Origin: Humulus lupulus
Lineage: Eukaryota > Streptophyta > Magnoliopsida > Rosales > Cannabaceae
Reading direction: 5' to 3'
Assembly (NCBI RefSeq): GCF_963169125.1
Contig: NC_084799.1
Span: forward strand, 67,386,143-67,450,142
Length of the DNA: 64,000 nt
Shown here: positions 22,497 to 33,889 of the stretch, in pieces
Layout of the letters: the number at the start of each line of letters is the position of its first letter
Position numbering within the stretch: the stretch's first letter is position 1
Translations under genes and position numbers: made by a program
Notes under the pieces: model-generated
Database searches by the model: none
Told to the model about the DNA's origin: nothing
What the model saw: only the letters and a program-made list of their open reading frames with translations

Positions 22497-23903
22497 TTAC
22501 TTACCAAATAACTCCGGATACCGGCCTTGCATGTCCTCCTCCAACTCCCACGTTGCCTCTCGTTTAGAACTATTACTCCATAGGACTTTTACTATAGGAA
22601 AGCTCTTGGACCGTAACTGCTTCATCCCCCTATCCAGGATGCTAACAGGTCGTTCCTCGTAACTTAAGTCTTTCTGGAGTGCTATCATATCGTACTTGAG
22701 GATGTGAGATGGGTCTGACACATATTTGCATAACATCGAGATGTGGAACACGTTGTGACTATCGGCTAGTGCAGGCGGTAGGGCTAGTCTATACGCAACT
22801 GCTCCCATTTTGTCCAATATCTCAAAAGGACCTATGAATCGGGGACTAAGCTTGCCTTTCTTCCCAAACCGCTTTACACCTTTCATAGGAGATATCTTCA
22901 GGAAGACTTGATCTCCAACTTGGAATTCCACATCGCGTCGCTTGGCATCCGCATAGCTTTTCTGACGGCTTTGAGCAGTAAGCATACGCTGTCTAATAAG
23001 CGCTACTGCTTCTTGAGCTTGTCTAACAGCTTCGGGACCTAGAAGCTGCCTTTCTCCTACCTCGTCCTAGTGCAATGGTGATCGACACCTTCTTCCATAT
23101 AGCAACTCATAAGGTGCCATCCCGATCATTGACTGGTAGCTGTTGTTGTACGAGAACTCGATTAGCGGCAAGTACTTATTCCATGATCCTCCGAAATCAA
23201 GTACACATGCTCGGAGCATATCCTCTAAAATCTAAATCGTACGCTCGGACTGCCCATCTGTCTGAGGATGAAAAGTTGTACTAAGACTTAACTTAGTACC
23301 CATAGCTTGCTATAAACTTCCCCAAAATCTTGACATAAACACCGATCCTCTATCCGACACTATCGTCTTGGGGATTCCATGCAACCGTACAATCTCTTGG
23401 ATATAGATGTCTGGATATTGGTCTGCCGTGTATGAAGTCTTAACAGGCAGGGAATGAGCCGACTTGGTTAGTCTATCTATTACTATCCAAGCGGAATCAT
23501 GCTGCTTATTCGTCCTTGGCAGACCCGTCACGAAGTCCATAGCTATATCATCCCACTTCCATTCTGGTACGCTAAGCGGTTGCAATAAGCCTGCAAGCCG
23601 CTGATGCTCTGCTTTCACTTGCTGGCATATAAGACACTTAGATACATACTCTGTTATGTCCTTCTTCATCCCTGGCCACCAGTATATTGCCTTAACATCA
23701 TGAGTCATCTTGGTTGATCCTGGGTGAACTGAGTATGGGGTACTGTGCGCTTCCTCCATAATCGTCTTCTTAATACTTTGATCATTTGGCACGCATACCC
23801 GATCCTTATATCTCAATAAACCTTGGCTAGATATTGAGAAATCTGTAGCTTTGCCTTCTCTGACTGCATCCATATGTGCTGCTAGTGTATCGTCATGTAC
23901 CTA
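22497..23903 (-). pseudogene. TK-1 integrase with chromodomain
   Basis: Zinc finger with HPGSTKMTHDVKAIYWWPG and CLICQQVKAEH. Catalytic core with DDIAMDFVTGLP, IVSDRGSVFMSRFW and DGQSERTI gives D, D and E. The C-terminal part (22497-22985, open) has GKLSPRFIGPFEILDKMG and the chromodomain-like end RPVSILDRGMKQLRSKSFP with VKVLW and ATWELEEDM. Chromodomains direct chromovirus integration to marked chromatin. TAG stops replace expected glutamine codons at 23901-23903, 23310-23312 and 23232-23234, and a TAG replaces tryptophan near 23068. Otherwise of normal length. Confidence 0.92.
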
Positions 23904-26108
23904 ACCAATCCGTATATCCTCTAGCAGGTTCGATTGGATAGACAAGTTAGCCAGCTTGCCTACAACTACTTCTATTCCGGCACTGATCAGCTCCTGTTGT
24001 AGCAGCTTTTCTATTCCAGCTAAAGCTGCTAAATTTCATTAAATTTTCCTACTAAGCGCATCGGCAACTACGTTCGCCTTCCCCGGGTGGTATAGGATTT
24101 CGCAGTCGTAATCTTTTACTAACTCCAACCACCTGCGCTACCTCATGTTGAGCTCCTTTTGAGTAAAGAAGTACTTTAAACTCTTGTGGTCCATATAAAT
24201 CTCGCACCGTTCTCCGTAAAGATAATGGCGCCAGATTTTTAATGCAAAGACCACCGCTGCCAACTCCATATCGTGAGTTGGATAGCGCTACTTGTACTCC
24301 TTCAATTGTCGTGAGGTGTAGACTATCACCTTGTCATTTTGCATCAGCACGCAACCCAATCCTTGCTTTGATGCATCGCAGTAGACTATGAACTTATCGT
24401 TGGGTGTCGGTACACAGAGTACTGGTGCTGAGCAAAGCTTATCCTTAAGCAACTGGAAGCTTTCTTCACACTTATCATTCCAGTTAAATCTTTGTTGTTT
24501 CCGGGTCAGGTTGGTGAGCGGAGTGTCTATCTTTGAAAAGCCCTCTACAAACTTCCTATAATAACCTGCTAACCCTAGAAAGCTTCTTACTTCAGATGCG
24601 TTATTTGGTCTAGGCCAATCCTTCACGGCCTCTACCTTTGATGGGTCTACTGCAACTCCGTCTTTCGATATAATGTGCCCGAGGAACGCCACTTGCGAAA
24701 GCCAAAATTCGCATTTCTTTAACTTGGCGTAGAGTTGATGCTCCTTCAATCGCATCAAGATCAACCTCAAATGTCCCTCGTGCTCTTCTTCATCCTTGGA
24801 GTATATTAAAATGTCGTCGATGAACACAACGACGAATTTATCCAAGTAATCCTTGAAGACCCTATTCATTAAGTCCATAAACGCGGCTGGTGCGTTAGTA
24901 AGACCAAAGGACATAACCAAGAACTCGTAATGTCCATAACGAGTCCTAAAAGCTGTCTTAGGAATATCTTCTCCCTTTACTTTGAGCTGATGATACCCGG
25001 TTCGTAAATCGATCTTTGAAAATACAGTCGTGCCTCAAAGTTGATCAAACAAGTCATCGATCCGAGGTAGCGGGTACTTGTTCTTAATTGTTACCTTATT
25101 CAGCTTGCGATAGTCTAAACACATCCGCATACTTCCGTCCTTCTTCTTCACGAATAGCACCGGAGCTCCCCATGGCGAATGGCTCGGCCTAATAAAACCC
25201 AAGTCTAGGAGTTCTTGTAGCTGCGTCTTTAACTCCTTGAGTTCCGTAGGTGCCATCCGGTATGGTGCCTTAGAGATAGGCTCGGTGCCCGGTACTAATT
25301 CTATCGTGAAGTCTATTTCCCGAGTTGGCGGCAATCCTGGCAAGTCATCGCGAAATACCTCTGGAAATTCTTGTATAACACGGACATCTCCAACCTTAAA
25401 TGGTGTCTCCCTTTCTACATTTGTGATGCTGGCTAAGAATGCTTGACATCCTTTTTCCATTATTCTCTGAGCTTTGAGAGATGATACTAACGGGGTGTGT
25501 AATCCTGAAGCTTGTCCCATGAAGCATAATCTCTGGCCGTCAGGAGTCTCGAACATCACCTTCTTGCGTTTGCAGTCGATGGTTGCGCCATGCCGTGCTA
25601 GCCAATCCATGCCTAATATCACGTCAAAGTCTTTGATCACTAGTTCTATCAGGTCTCCTTCTAGTTCTATGTCCTCAATCTTGATCGGTACGCCTCGTAC
25701 TATCCATGATGATAGAACTACTTTGCCCAAAGGCAACTCGGTTACAAACCTAGTTCTAAATCTTTCACAAGGTTTGTCTAGTTTTTCTATCATTCCTAAC
25801 GAGATATACAAATGAGTGGCTCCCAAATCAAACAATACATAGCATAAGTTATTGAGGAATGAAACCTGACCCGTGACCACCTTATTGCTAGCATCAGCCT
25901 CTCCTTGGGTTAAAGCAAAAAACCCTAGCAGGAACCATCTTGTCGTCCTTCTTCCCTTCTCGCTTTCGCTGAGGACAATCTCTTTTACGATGCCCTTCCT
26001 GACCACAGTTAAAACATTCCTTGGTGTTTGCGCGGCATTCTCCAGGATGCTTCTTTTGACACTTAGCACATGGCGGGTATTCCACGTAGCCCGGCCTATT
26101 TCCCCCAT
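23904..26108 (-). pseudogene. TK-1 protease, reverse transcriptase and RNase H
   Basis: Zinc knuckle at about 25970-26060 ([14 protein letters not shown]), in a frame left by a one-base change in the six-base T run (minus strand) at 25917-25922. Protease starts [16 protein letters not shown] (DLGA where DSGA is usual). RT has [40 protein letters not shown] and the active site [11 protein letters not shown]. RNase H has [16 protein letters not shown]. Stops: TGA at 25032-25034, TAG at 24288-24290 and TAG at 24138-24140. It ends near 24050, followed by about 150 bases of broken linker. The function would be particle maturation and cDNA synthesis. Confidence 0.92.
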
Positions 26109-26186
26109 TATTTGTTCGTGCCCTTTTATCGCTGTTAGACTTCTTGCTGTCAGGATGCCTTCTCTTCTGACCGTTACCGTTGTTGC

Positions 26187-27125
26187 CTAACTGATTGTTG
26201 CCATTATAGTTGCTGTTCCGACTGGTCTGAGGTGACTCTGCTGTTTAGGTTCAGGCTTACTAGCTTCCTCTTTACTTACATTAGCCTGCAACCTCTCTAC
26301 TTCTATTGCCGTCTCAAGAACAGCGGCATATGTAGTATTCCCTGGGTTTGCTAGCTTAACCCCCATCTCGATTTTCAGTCGAAGTCCTCTAACAAATTTG
26401 TTCACCCTCAGAAAATCGGTTGGAACCATCTCAGATGCGAATTTAGCTAAGCAGTCGAACTGACGAGCATACTCTGCCACTGATAAATTTCCTTGCTTCA
26501 AATTGGCAAACTCCTCAACTCTGGAAGCGAGTACAGCTGAATTGTAGTACTTCTTGTGGAACAGCTCCACAAATTGAGTCCATGTCATGGTGGCAACATC
26601 ATGCGATTGCTGGACCAAGTCCCACCATATCGTAGCATCCTTCTTGAGCAATGACGAGACGCAGGATATGCGGTGTGCATTACTGAGATTCATGTGCGTC
26701 AGAATCAACTCCACATTCCTTAGCCATTCTTCTGCCTCAAAGGGGTCTGTAGTCCCTTCGAAGTTTGGAGCGTGCTGTTTGCGGAACCTTTCATACACCG
26801 GCTCCATGTTCGGTATTGGATATGGCGCGTAGTTCATCACTGGCCATCCCCCATATGGACCAACTTGTTGGGGGTGCTGGGGCCATTTGCTGTGGCTGCG
26901 ATGGAGGAAGAGGCTGAGTTTGAGCCTGTTGGCGTTGTTGCTGCAAAAGTTCCTCGACTTGTTGTCGTAGTCTAGCGATCTCCGCAGTGTTGTCAGCTGG
27001 CGGTGTCGGCACGTTGCGGCTAGCAGTAGCATGCACTCCCCTTTTGCGAACTGGAGGGGCTTCATTGGTCGCTGGAACAGCGTTGGAGGCGTTTCCGAGG
27101 GTGCATCTAGATCTTCGGAGCGACG
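26187..27125 (-). pseudogene. gag: TK-1 gag
   Basis: The N-terminal part reads in one frame (MHATASRNVPTPPADNTAEI, then a glutamine-rich helix RLRQQVEELLQQQRQQ) and passes by a frameshift near 26830 to the frame of the capsid domain. The capsid domain holds PVYERFRKQHAPNFEGTTDP, IWWDLVQQSHDVATMTW and the FVRGLRLKIE motif. The C-terminal basic region leads to the zinc knuckle in pol. No ATG is seen upstream of about 27030 in the proper frame; codons for TNEAPPVRKRG precede it. It would encode the capsid and RNA-binding protein. Confidence 0.87.
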
Positions 27126-27649
27126 TCGTAGCAGAGTTCTAACATAAACATGTTAGAACTTTACCTAATAGGCTCTAAGGAAAAAACTTATTCTAAAACA
27201 AACATATCTAGGACCTATTTATTATGACTTCTTATGAAAAAAAATTATAAGTCTTTATTATTATTATAGTGGGTTTCTATACTTAGAAAAACAAGTCATC
27301 TTTATTTTCTATGTCTGTTTCTAATCATCCTATATGACTTAATTCTCAAGCTCGAAACTCATCTTTGTTCCAAAGTTAACCATATTGAGGGAGGCCTGGG
27401 ATCAGTAAAATAGTTCCCACTACTATGGCCCCCTAACTCTCAATAAGGAAACTTGGTTCATTGATTTGTATCCACCCTCACTGAACTAAGTCATTATTCG
27501 TTTTATTTAGTATTTATTATGATTGCAAAAAAATAAAATCAAACCCATACATGATAATGAAATAACATGATATTCATTTGGAAAAAAAAAAGTTCTCACT
27601 TATTACAACCATAAAGAAAGAAATAAAACAAACAATGAAAACTACTATT
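27126..27649 (-). other. TK-1 leader between extra ORF and gag
   Basis: About 520 bases without coding signal, AT-rich, with a poly-A tract near 27580. It separates the extra ORF from gag, so gag would need reinitiation, splicing or its own message. Confidence 0.55.
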
Positions 27650-28117
27650 CTAAAAATTAGGATCTTCTACATCCGACCCTTCATCTAGCATATCGTCATC
27701 TATCTCCTCATAATCGTCGATATCATGTGCATCAAAATGTCCTCTAGGAAGGTTTGTGAAAATCCTATGTTTTTGCTCATTTGTAAACTGAAATTCGGAT
27801 TTTGCAGTGAACCTAACTAAGAGGAAGTAATATCGCATTGCTACTGGCAGTTCGTCTTCATCATCCATTGTTTCCCATATTTCCTCTAAGGCTGCTATTA
27901 CAAGATGAAAATCTTTAAACAGTCTAATTACTAATACATATTGTTCTGTTGCTCTCATCATAATTTGCTTAGACTCTTGAAGGTGACCTATCTCTTTGTG
28001 GAACAAAAGCAATCTTCGAGTGATTCTTTCTAGTGCTCCTACGGTGTTTCTTGGTTCCCTTATTCTTTTTAAAGCTTTAATGGCTCGGATATCCTCATTG
28101 CTTAATGCTCCGTTCAT
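27650..28117 (-). CDS. Extra ORF between 5' LTR and gag of TK-1, unknown function
   Basis: 155 codons, intact, the first long frame after the primer site and about 150 bases inside the 5' LTR. I do not recognise the protein. It begins MNGALSNEDIRAIKALKRIR. It is largely helical by eye, with basic and leucine-rich first half (ALERITRRLLLFHKEIGHLQ), a middle with VLVIRLFKDFHLVIAALEE, and a very acidic tail (DAHDIDDYEEIDDDMLDEGS). No signal peptide or membrane span. It is open while gag, protease, RT and integrase in the same element are all broken. The leader of TK-2 has no counterpart. It could be an accessory retroelement protein or a captured host fragment. Confidence 0.55.
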   Translation of the reverse strand: MNGALSNEDIRAIKALKRIREPRNTVGALERITRRLLLFHKEIGHLQESKQIMMRATEQYVLVIRLFKDFHLVIAALEEIWETMDDEDELPVAMRYYFLLVRFTAKSEFQFTNEQKHRIFTNLPRGHFDAHDIDDYEEIDDDMLDEGSDVEDPNF

Positions 28118-28256
28118 ACTTAACTGAAAACATAAATACTAAAATTGTTAGCTATACACATAAGCAAAATAACTATAACTTAAATACTTACTTGGCGGTC
28201 AGATTCGGAGCTTTGAGTGTGTGTATCGAGGAGAACTTCATGCGAAGGAACCGTTT

Positions 28257-28268
28257 TCTCTGATACCA
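28257..28268 (-). promoter_or_regulatory. TK-1 primer binding site
   Basis: Minus-strand TGGTATCAGAGA two bases inside the LTR edge, matching the primer site complementary to the 3' end of initiator methionine tRNA that many plant retrotransposons use (TGGTATCAGAGC). Confidence 0.8.
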
Positions 28269-28270
28269 AC

Positions 28271-30200
28271 TGTAATGACCCAACTACTACAGACTTTTGG
28301 ACCATTAACGAAAACTATACATAAACACTAATTTTTAATAACACTTACAAGTGATAAGATCATAACTTTATTTAAACTTAAAAAAAACAAAGGTCAAACT
28401 TACATAAAATTTAAGTTAGGATATGGGATCCCATTGTTTTAAAACCAAAACATGACATAATGATAATTAAAAAGAGATTACATAATAAAATGCGGAAAAA
28501 TACATATAAAAACCATAAGAACAAAAAAAAACTACATCCTCGAATCGAAACTCTCGGCTCTTTGAATCCATTCCGCCTCAATACACATTCCCCAAGCTGC
28601 CAAGAACCTTACTCGCCACTAAAACTATTTTCCTGCACATTTAAACAAAAAAGAGTGAGCCTAATGCCCAGCAAGGAAAATCTAACATATAGCCATATAC
28701 ATAAAAATTCATAATGCAACATAAAACATACCATAACACTTATGTCACATATATACTATAATGGCCATTATTACTTGGGGTCCCATAAACTAAGCAAGTC
28801 ATATGCCCATTAGATTAGTGGGGTCTTGCTAGCTAAGCAAGTCATATGCCCATAATCTATGTGGGGCTTGTTAGTTGTATAGGTCATATGCCCAAGTCTA
28901 CAATCATACTTAACATAACATATTACATAACATAAAATCATAAGATAACATATAAACGCATATAACACATAAATACTATCCTATTTTCCTTACCAAAATA
29001 ACCGGGATATGAGAACTGATTTGGGACCTTGGAACACTCCTAAAAACCATTTATAATATGGTGAGTATATTGAAGAAAAGGGATGAAAGTGAAGAAGGAA
29101 CTATGCTATCAAAATATACTTACCAAAAACCATGTGCTTAAGAACTTGGATTTCCTAACCAAGAATAAGAATAAGGTTAGAATGAGTAGAAGACTATGAG
29201 AATTGTTAAAGAACATAATACAAAAATGGACTACAGTTTGGAAATACCTTGAAGACTTATATGACCAATCTAAACCTTGAACCGAAATGTGAATAAACCT
29301 TACTTCCCCAAGTGTTTGATAAGCTTATAGTGATCAAGCTTATAATTCCCAACCCAAGTGTTTACACTCTCACACTCACGTAGCAACTTGCAGCCTCTGA
29401 ACTTAGAGTAATAGATGAATAAATGGCTGGGTACTAGGTCCTATTTATAGAGTTTAGGAATGAAAAGATCTTCATTTAACTTGAATAAAAATAATGGCTT
29501 TTTAAGTGAAAATAATTTGAATTATCGTTCAGCAGAGGCTGAAGACTCGTTCAAAAAGATGCTGGACTTATCAAGAGGTTGAAGGTTTAAATGGAGAACA
29601 TTTTTGAAAACTTTCAAAATATGCTGAGAGAGGCGATATATCGCCCCCCTGTAGGCGATATATCGCCTGGGCCAATATGCCCGAGGCAATCGTGCAATGT
29701 TTCATGTTTTTCGTATCTTCGTGCTGCGATATATCGCCCCCTATAGCCACGATATATCGGCATACGCTAAATATTTAAACACGAAATTACACATTTTTAG
29801 CTTAATTTAAATTGAGTAAACAGCCTTGACTAAGCCTTCTAACGTTTTCAAAGCTGCTGACTAACCCTAGGGTATTCAAATTTTAAGCTTAATAGATTTA
29901 ATCCTCAAAATACTTAATCATTAATAAACCTATACATAACATGTGCTATTATTTTATTGGTTCTTATCTAAACCTTATAGTATAATAAATATTATCCTCA
30001 ATATCAGTCATATTAATCAAACCTTAGGTTAAAATTAATATTCCTAAACTATAGGTTAAACTTAGAAAATGTACAAGTACTACTATGAGTGTCCAAATAA
30101 ATCTCGGTCTGAACCAAAAATCCACAGTCATAACAATAATACTACTATTACTATTATACTACTATCTAACTTAGCTAAGTAAAGTTCTTTGGACTCTACA
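28271..30200 (-). repeat. TK-1 5' LTR
   Basis: 1930 bp, TGTAATGACCC to ACTCTACA on the plus strand. It drives the element leftward. It has a TATA box at 29441-29450 and four CGATATATCG palindromes at 29634-29760, one more than its partner LTR. Confidence 0.95.
29441..29450 (-). promoter_or_regulatory. TATA box, TK-1 5' LTR
   Basis: Minus-strand CTATAAATAG, identical to the block in the 3' LTR and in sLTR-1. As this is the 5' LTR it would be the promoter of the element. Confidence 0.65.
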
Positions 30201-30205
30201 ATTTA

Positions 30206-30511
30206 GTGATTACATTTACGTTGACCAACGACCAGAGATAGAAGTTGCTCGATGGATTCAAGAAAAATGTTGAATAGTATGGCAGAAGATGTGCTGACAT
30301 GTACGACCAGGTCTGGTCGTAGTAACAACACCAGAGTTCAAATATAGTTATAGGTTAGATATTTCTATGATATTTGACCTTATTTTTGTGTAAAGATTAT
30401 GATTTTTGTTATTATCCAGATATGCTTATAACAAAATGAAGACACGGCCCATTGACCCATATCATACATCCTTGAGTCTATAGTAGGACTCAAGAGATTC
30501 ATTTAATAAGA
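30206..30511. other. CAC-2 interior between TK-1 and CAC-3
   Basis: About 300 bases of CAC-2 between two insertions. On the plus strand it reads in pieces resembling coding DNA (for example VVVTTPEFKYSYRLDISMIF near 30320-30380), but with stops and no family I recognise. It could be a captured host gene fragment, which non-autonomous CACTA elements often hold. Confidence 0.4.
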
Positions 30512-30514
30512 AAA

Positions 30515-31030
30515 AACTACAAGAAAATGGGGTCTTTACCTACCAATTGTCATTGTAGGTAAAACTAGCCTAATGGTAGGTAATATAGTTTACTTACCAA
30601 TATTGAATTGGTAGAGACTGATAGGTAAAGGTTAGTGGGGAAAGTGTCTTTACCTACACTTATTAATATTGGTAGGTAAAAGAATCAGTGGACCCCACTA
30701 AGTTATAAATCAATAATTGATGAGTCATCAGATGATGTGTTTGATGACTTGTCATCCTACGTGTCTGCTGACATGGTTTCCATAGTAGCATACACGTGGC
30801 ATACGTCAATACCGCCACTTGGCATCTTGTGGTTGCTCCACGTGCCAAACAATAATTTTTCCACGTGTCATTTGATAATTAGTACATATGTCATCATTTG
30901 ATATAGACCATGTGGCATCATTTTATTAGTCCACGTGGCATCATTTTATTGGTCTATGTGGTACAATATTATTGGACCATGTGGGGTCATTTTATTAGCC
31001 CACATAGCATGATTTTATTGGTCTGTTACA
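30515..31030. repeat. CAC-3 left subterminal repeats and CCACGTGG-type repeats
   Basis: 30524-30680 holds copies of TTACCTACCAA and TTGGTAGGTAAA in both orientations. From about 30780 to 31025 a second array follows: some eight copies of a unit near 30 bp, CCACGTGGCATCATTTTATT with variants, several including the palindrome CCACGTGG. No gene; the 61-codon frame at 30663-30848 runs through the repeats. Confidence 0.7.
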
Positions 31031-31279
31031 CAATTTATATTTTGGTCAAATTTAATGGTTATGTGTAGGTAAAAGATAATAACAGTTATTTTTAAATGTT
31101 TTATATTAGAAATAAACTAGAAAAAAACCATACAATAATAAAATGTTTAATGCTAAAATTCTTTATAATGTTCAATACTAAAATAAGTCAGAAAGTTATC
31201 CTTTTAAGGTTACCCCTACCAAAATAAAAAAACTTCATAAAGTTCATTCCTTAGTAAATTAATGTAAATAAACTAAGAA

Positions 31280-33880
31280 TCATCTTGTGACTCCCGAATT
31301 GAAAAAGATGGCGACTCTCTTAAATATGCATCTGAAGCTTGGTCTGTTGGAGGTGGTGGAGGCGATGCCATCAAATTGTTATGATGAAGTATATCCACAA
31401 CCACTCTAAGTTGTTCGTTAGTAGCATTAAGGCGGGAAGTTGTATCATTAAGTCATTCAACTAACTCTTCATAAGTTTGTTGATTACCCACAATATTTTC
31501 GCGATGTGAAGTAGAAGTTGTGACACTAGAAGACTGGCCCCACCCTTGCAAGTATACCGAATCACGTCCAAGTACACGCTCCATAATCTATTTATCAGAC
31601 AATTCTTCTGGAGGGTGTTGACCCCTTAACTCCATCATTTTATCCTAATAATATATTTAATTAATTATTAGTAAGAAATATAATAAATAAAAATTTAAAT
31701 TTCTTACATATAATTGTCCGAGCTCTGTTCCAGTCCATCCTTTCTCAGCATCATAATGCTTTAGATGCCATGTCTCAATTTGACCGGTAGAAGAAGTTAA
31801 CATCATTCCACGTCGAATGTGATGTCGTGGTGTGGAGACTGAACCATTTTTTGACTCCCATTTCCTCTTTGATCGATTGGTAGTATTCTTTAATGCTATT
31901 TCCTGAAGAAATAAATCCAAATAAAATTTATTAGAAAAAATCTTACACAACCTTTTCTTTTGAACAACACAACTGTCTATGTATCACAAACTTTATTGAA
32001 CAGTTTAACACTAAAATCTGTAAACCAAAGACAAAACAAAATACTAGAAAGAGTATATGTTGTTTCTGTAGGGCCAAATACTAGAAAGAGTAGATGATGT
32101 ACAGACTAGAAAGAGAAACTGCCAAGATAACTTACATGACATAACTTATATAAAAAAAAGAGAATATATCACAAGCCAATTCTATCATCTCTGTAGGGCC
32201 AAATAGAGCAGAGAAGAAAGCTACTTCATAACAACACAAATATCTTTTTATTTTTATCAGTCAATACAAGCTGAAAAGGCATATAGTAATTAGGAAGTGT
32301 CATACATGTAACAAGAATTGCACAAGTACAAGGGAAGGGAAAACTAAAGACAAGGAAAAGGGACAAAATAATGAGAGAGTCAATGAAAGAGAGGAGAACA
32401 GAGAAGTTATATAGATATAGATATAGATATATATATCGATGGGTACTCTGTGTTTGGCACGATGTAGGTCATGGATAATGACCCCACCTTGGACCCATAT
32501 ATGAATTCTGGTTGGAGAGATATAAGTAGGGTTCTAGGCCAAGTCCATCGATCGGTTACACTTGCAATATATCTATATACACAGGCAAATAAAACAAAAT
32601 CATATAAAAAGAAGCAGTTTTTAATTATTCGATACATCTATAACTTATAAATATTAATTTGCTTATGTGGAAATACCAAAACCTATAATTATTATTATTC
32701 AATCCAAGGCAGGTTCCTATATATAAGTATGAACACAAAAATCATTATTGGCAACATACAACAATATAAATTCAATAAAACAGAAAGAAAAAAATAGCAA
32801 AAAGCTAGATGTCAAGAACAATAGCAATATGTAAATAGTATGTTGGGTCTCTTGTTCCTATCATAATAGCAATATTATGATAAAAAAAAAAGTTACCTTA
32901 AATTCAGGAGAACACCAACGATTACACAAAATCATCCAATCTTCTTATTGTTCTTCTTTTAAGTCTGGATGACGTTTGCTCTTGTCCATCTCAAGAACAT
33001 TTTCTCCTCCAATTTCTATGAAATATAAGTGCAGCTTGTACTTATGACCCTTCCAAGCTTTCCTCATTTTCTCATCAATGCATTTTTTTAGTTGTCTCAT
33101 CATTCAAGTTGATGTCAAAATGTTCCTATAAAATAAAACAATATTAATTATAAATATTACAAATATAAATGTAATATTGAGAAATGACTTACCAAAAGAT
33201 AGTGTCACAATGGAGCTCTCACATCTTCAGGGACCATTCTCCACTTTTTATAATGAAATGTACCATGATTCCGAATAATGAATCCAATCTCATTATTAAA
33301 TTTCTCAGCATTAGTACAAATTGGTTTACGACACTCTGCATCAAAAGTCATTGACAACTTTCGAGTTGATGATGCCTTAGCTATAGTTGTAGTTGTCAAG
33401 CTGCAAGTAGCTCCACGTGGCTTGAAGGAAGATGTTTTTCCTACAATACAATACAATCTTAATTAAAATAAATAGAAATTTACAGAAATGAACATGAAAG
33501 ACATTAAATTTACCAGATGGAACTTGGGAAGATTGATTATCATCTTTGGTATCAAAATGGGTCGTCACATTGACTTGTTCACCCTATACAGTAGGGTGTG
33601 TGGAGCCTAGAGGGTGTTTTCTCTCTACATTAGATTGTGTTTACCCTGTACCGTAGATCAAGTGGTGCGACAAACTTGTTGATTCTCTAAACTCGACCGA
33701 GTAGTGCGAACAACTTGTGAAGGTGGAGCAGGAGGATCAATGACTTGTTCAACTTGTTGATTCTCTAAACTCGACCGAGTAGTGAGAACAACTTATGAAG
33801 GTGGAGCAGGAGGATCAATGAATGGTTCAACTTGTTGACTTTGAGCAGTAGATCGAGTGGTGCGACGACTAGGTGCCATG
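31280..33880 (-). pseudogene. CAC-3 accessory gene (Transposase_24 / Ptta-En-Spm type)
   Basis: Starts at about 33880 (MAPSRRTTRSTAQSQQVEPF). A conserved exon at 33190-33460 has KLSMTFDAECRKPICTNAEK and NEIGFIIRNHGTFHYKKW, and one at about 32890-33125 has YKLHLYFIEIGGENVLEMDK. An exon at 31690-31915 has EIALKNTTNRSKRKWESKNG and EKGWTGTELGQLY, and the last at 31280-31660 ends in a proline-rich PPPPPTDQASDAY stretch. It is the same kind of gene as the one at 53214-55117 but only distantly similar. Introns are long (31950-32890 holds no gene). In-frame stops occur in the first and later exons. Confidence 0.75.
33673..33828 (-). repeat. 78-bp in-frame tandem duplication in CAC-3 accessory gene
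   Basis: Two adjacent 78-bp copies (33673-33750 and 33751-33828) with a few substitutions, each starting AACTTGTTGATTCTCTAAAC on the plus strand. 78 is 26 codons, so the repeat keeps frame and adds a second DPPAPPSQVV segment to the N-terminal region. In the right-hand copy the glutamine codon of that motif is TAA. Confidence 0.8.
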
Positions 33881-33889
33881 ATAGAAAGT

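Larger units (their letters stand above)
20555..30200 (-). mobile_element. TK-1: complete Del/Tekay chromovirus
   Basis: 9646 bp on the minus strand with LTRs of 1906 and 1930 bp and the perfect TSD ATTTA (20550-20554 and 30201-30205). Order from the right: 5' LTR, primer site TGGTATCAGAG, a 155-codon extra frame, gag, zinc knuckle, protease, reverse transcriptase, RNase H, integrase with a chromodomain-like end, polypurine tract, 3' LTR. LTRs look about 98-99% identical by eye, so this is one of the younger insertions. The genes nevertheless carry several TAG stops and a homopolymer frameshift, so the copy cannot move by itself. Confidence 0.96.

Noticed and set aside
25237..26190. Several plus-strand frames of 69-113 codons
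   Set aside because: Shadows of the minus-strand protease and RT genes of TK-1.
32407..32637. 76-codon frame
   Set aside because: Lies in an intron-like stretch of the CAC-3 accessory gene with a GATATA microsatellite at its end; no conserved motif.
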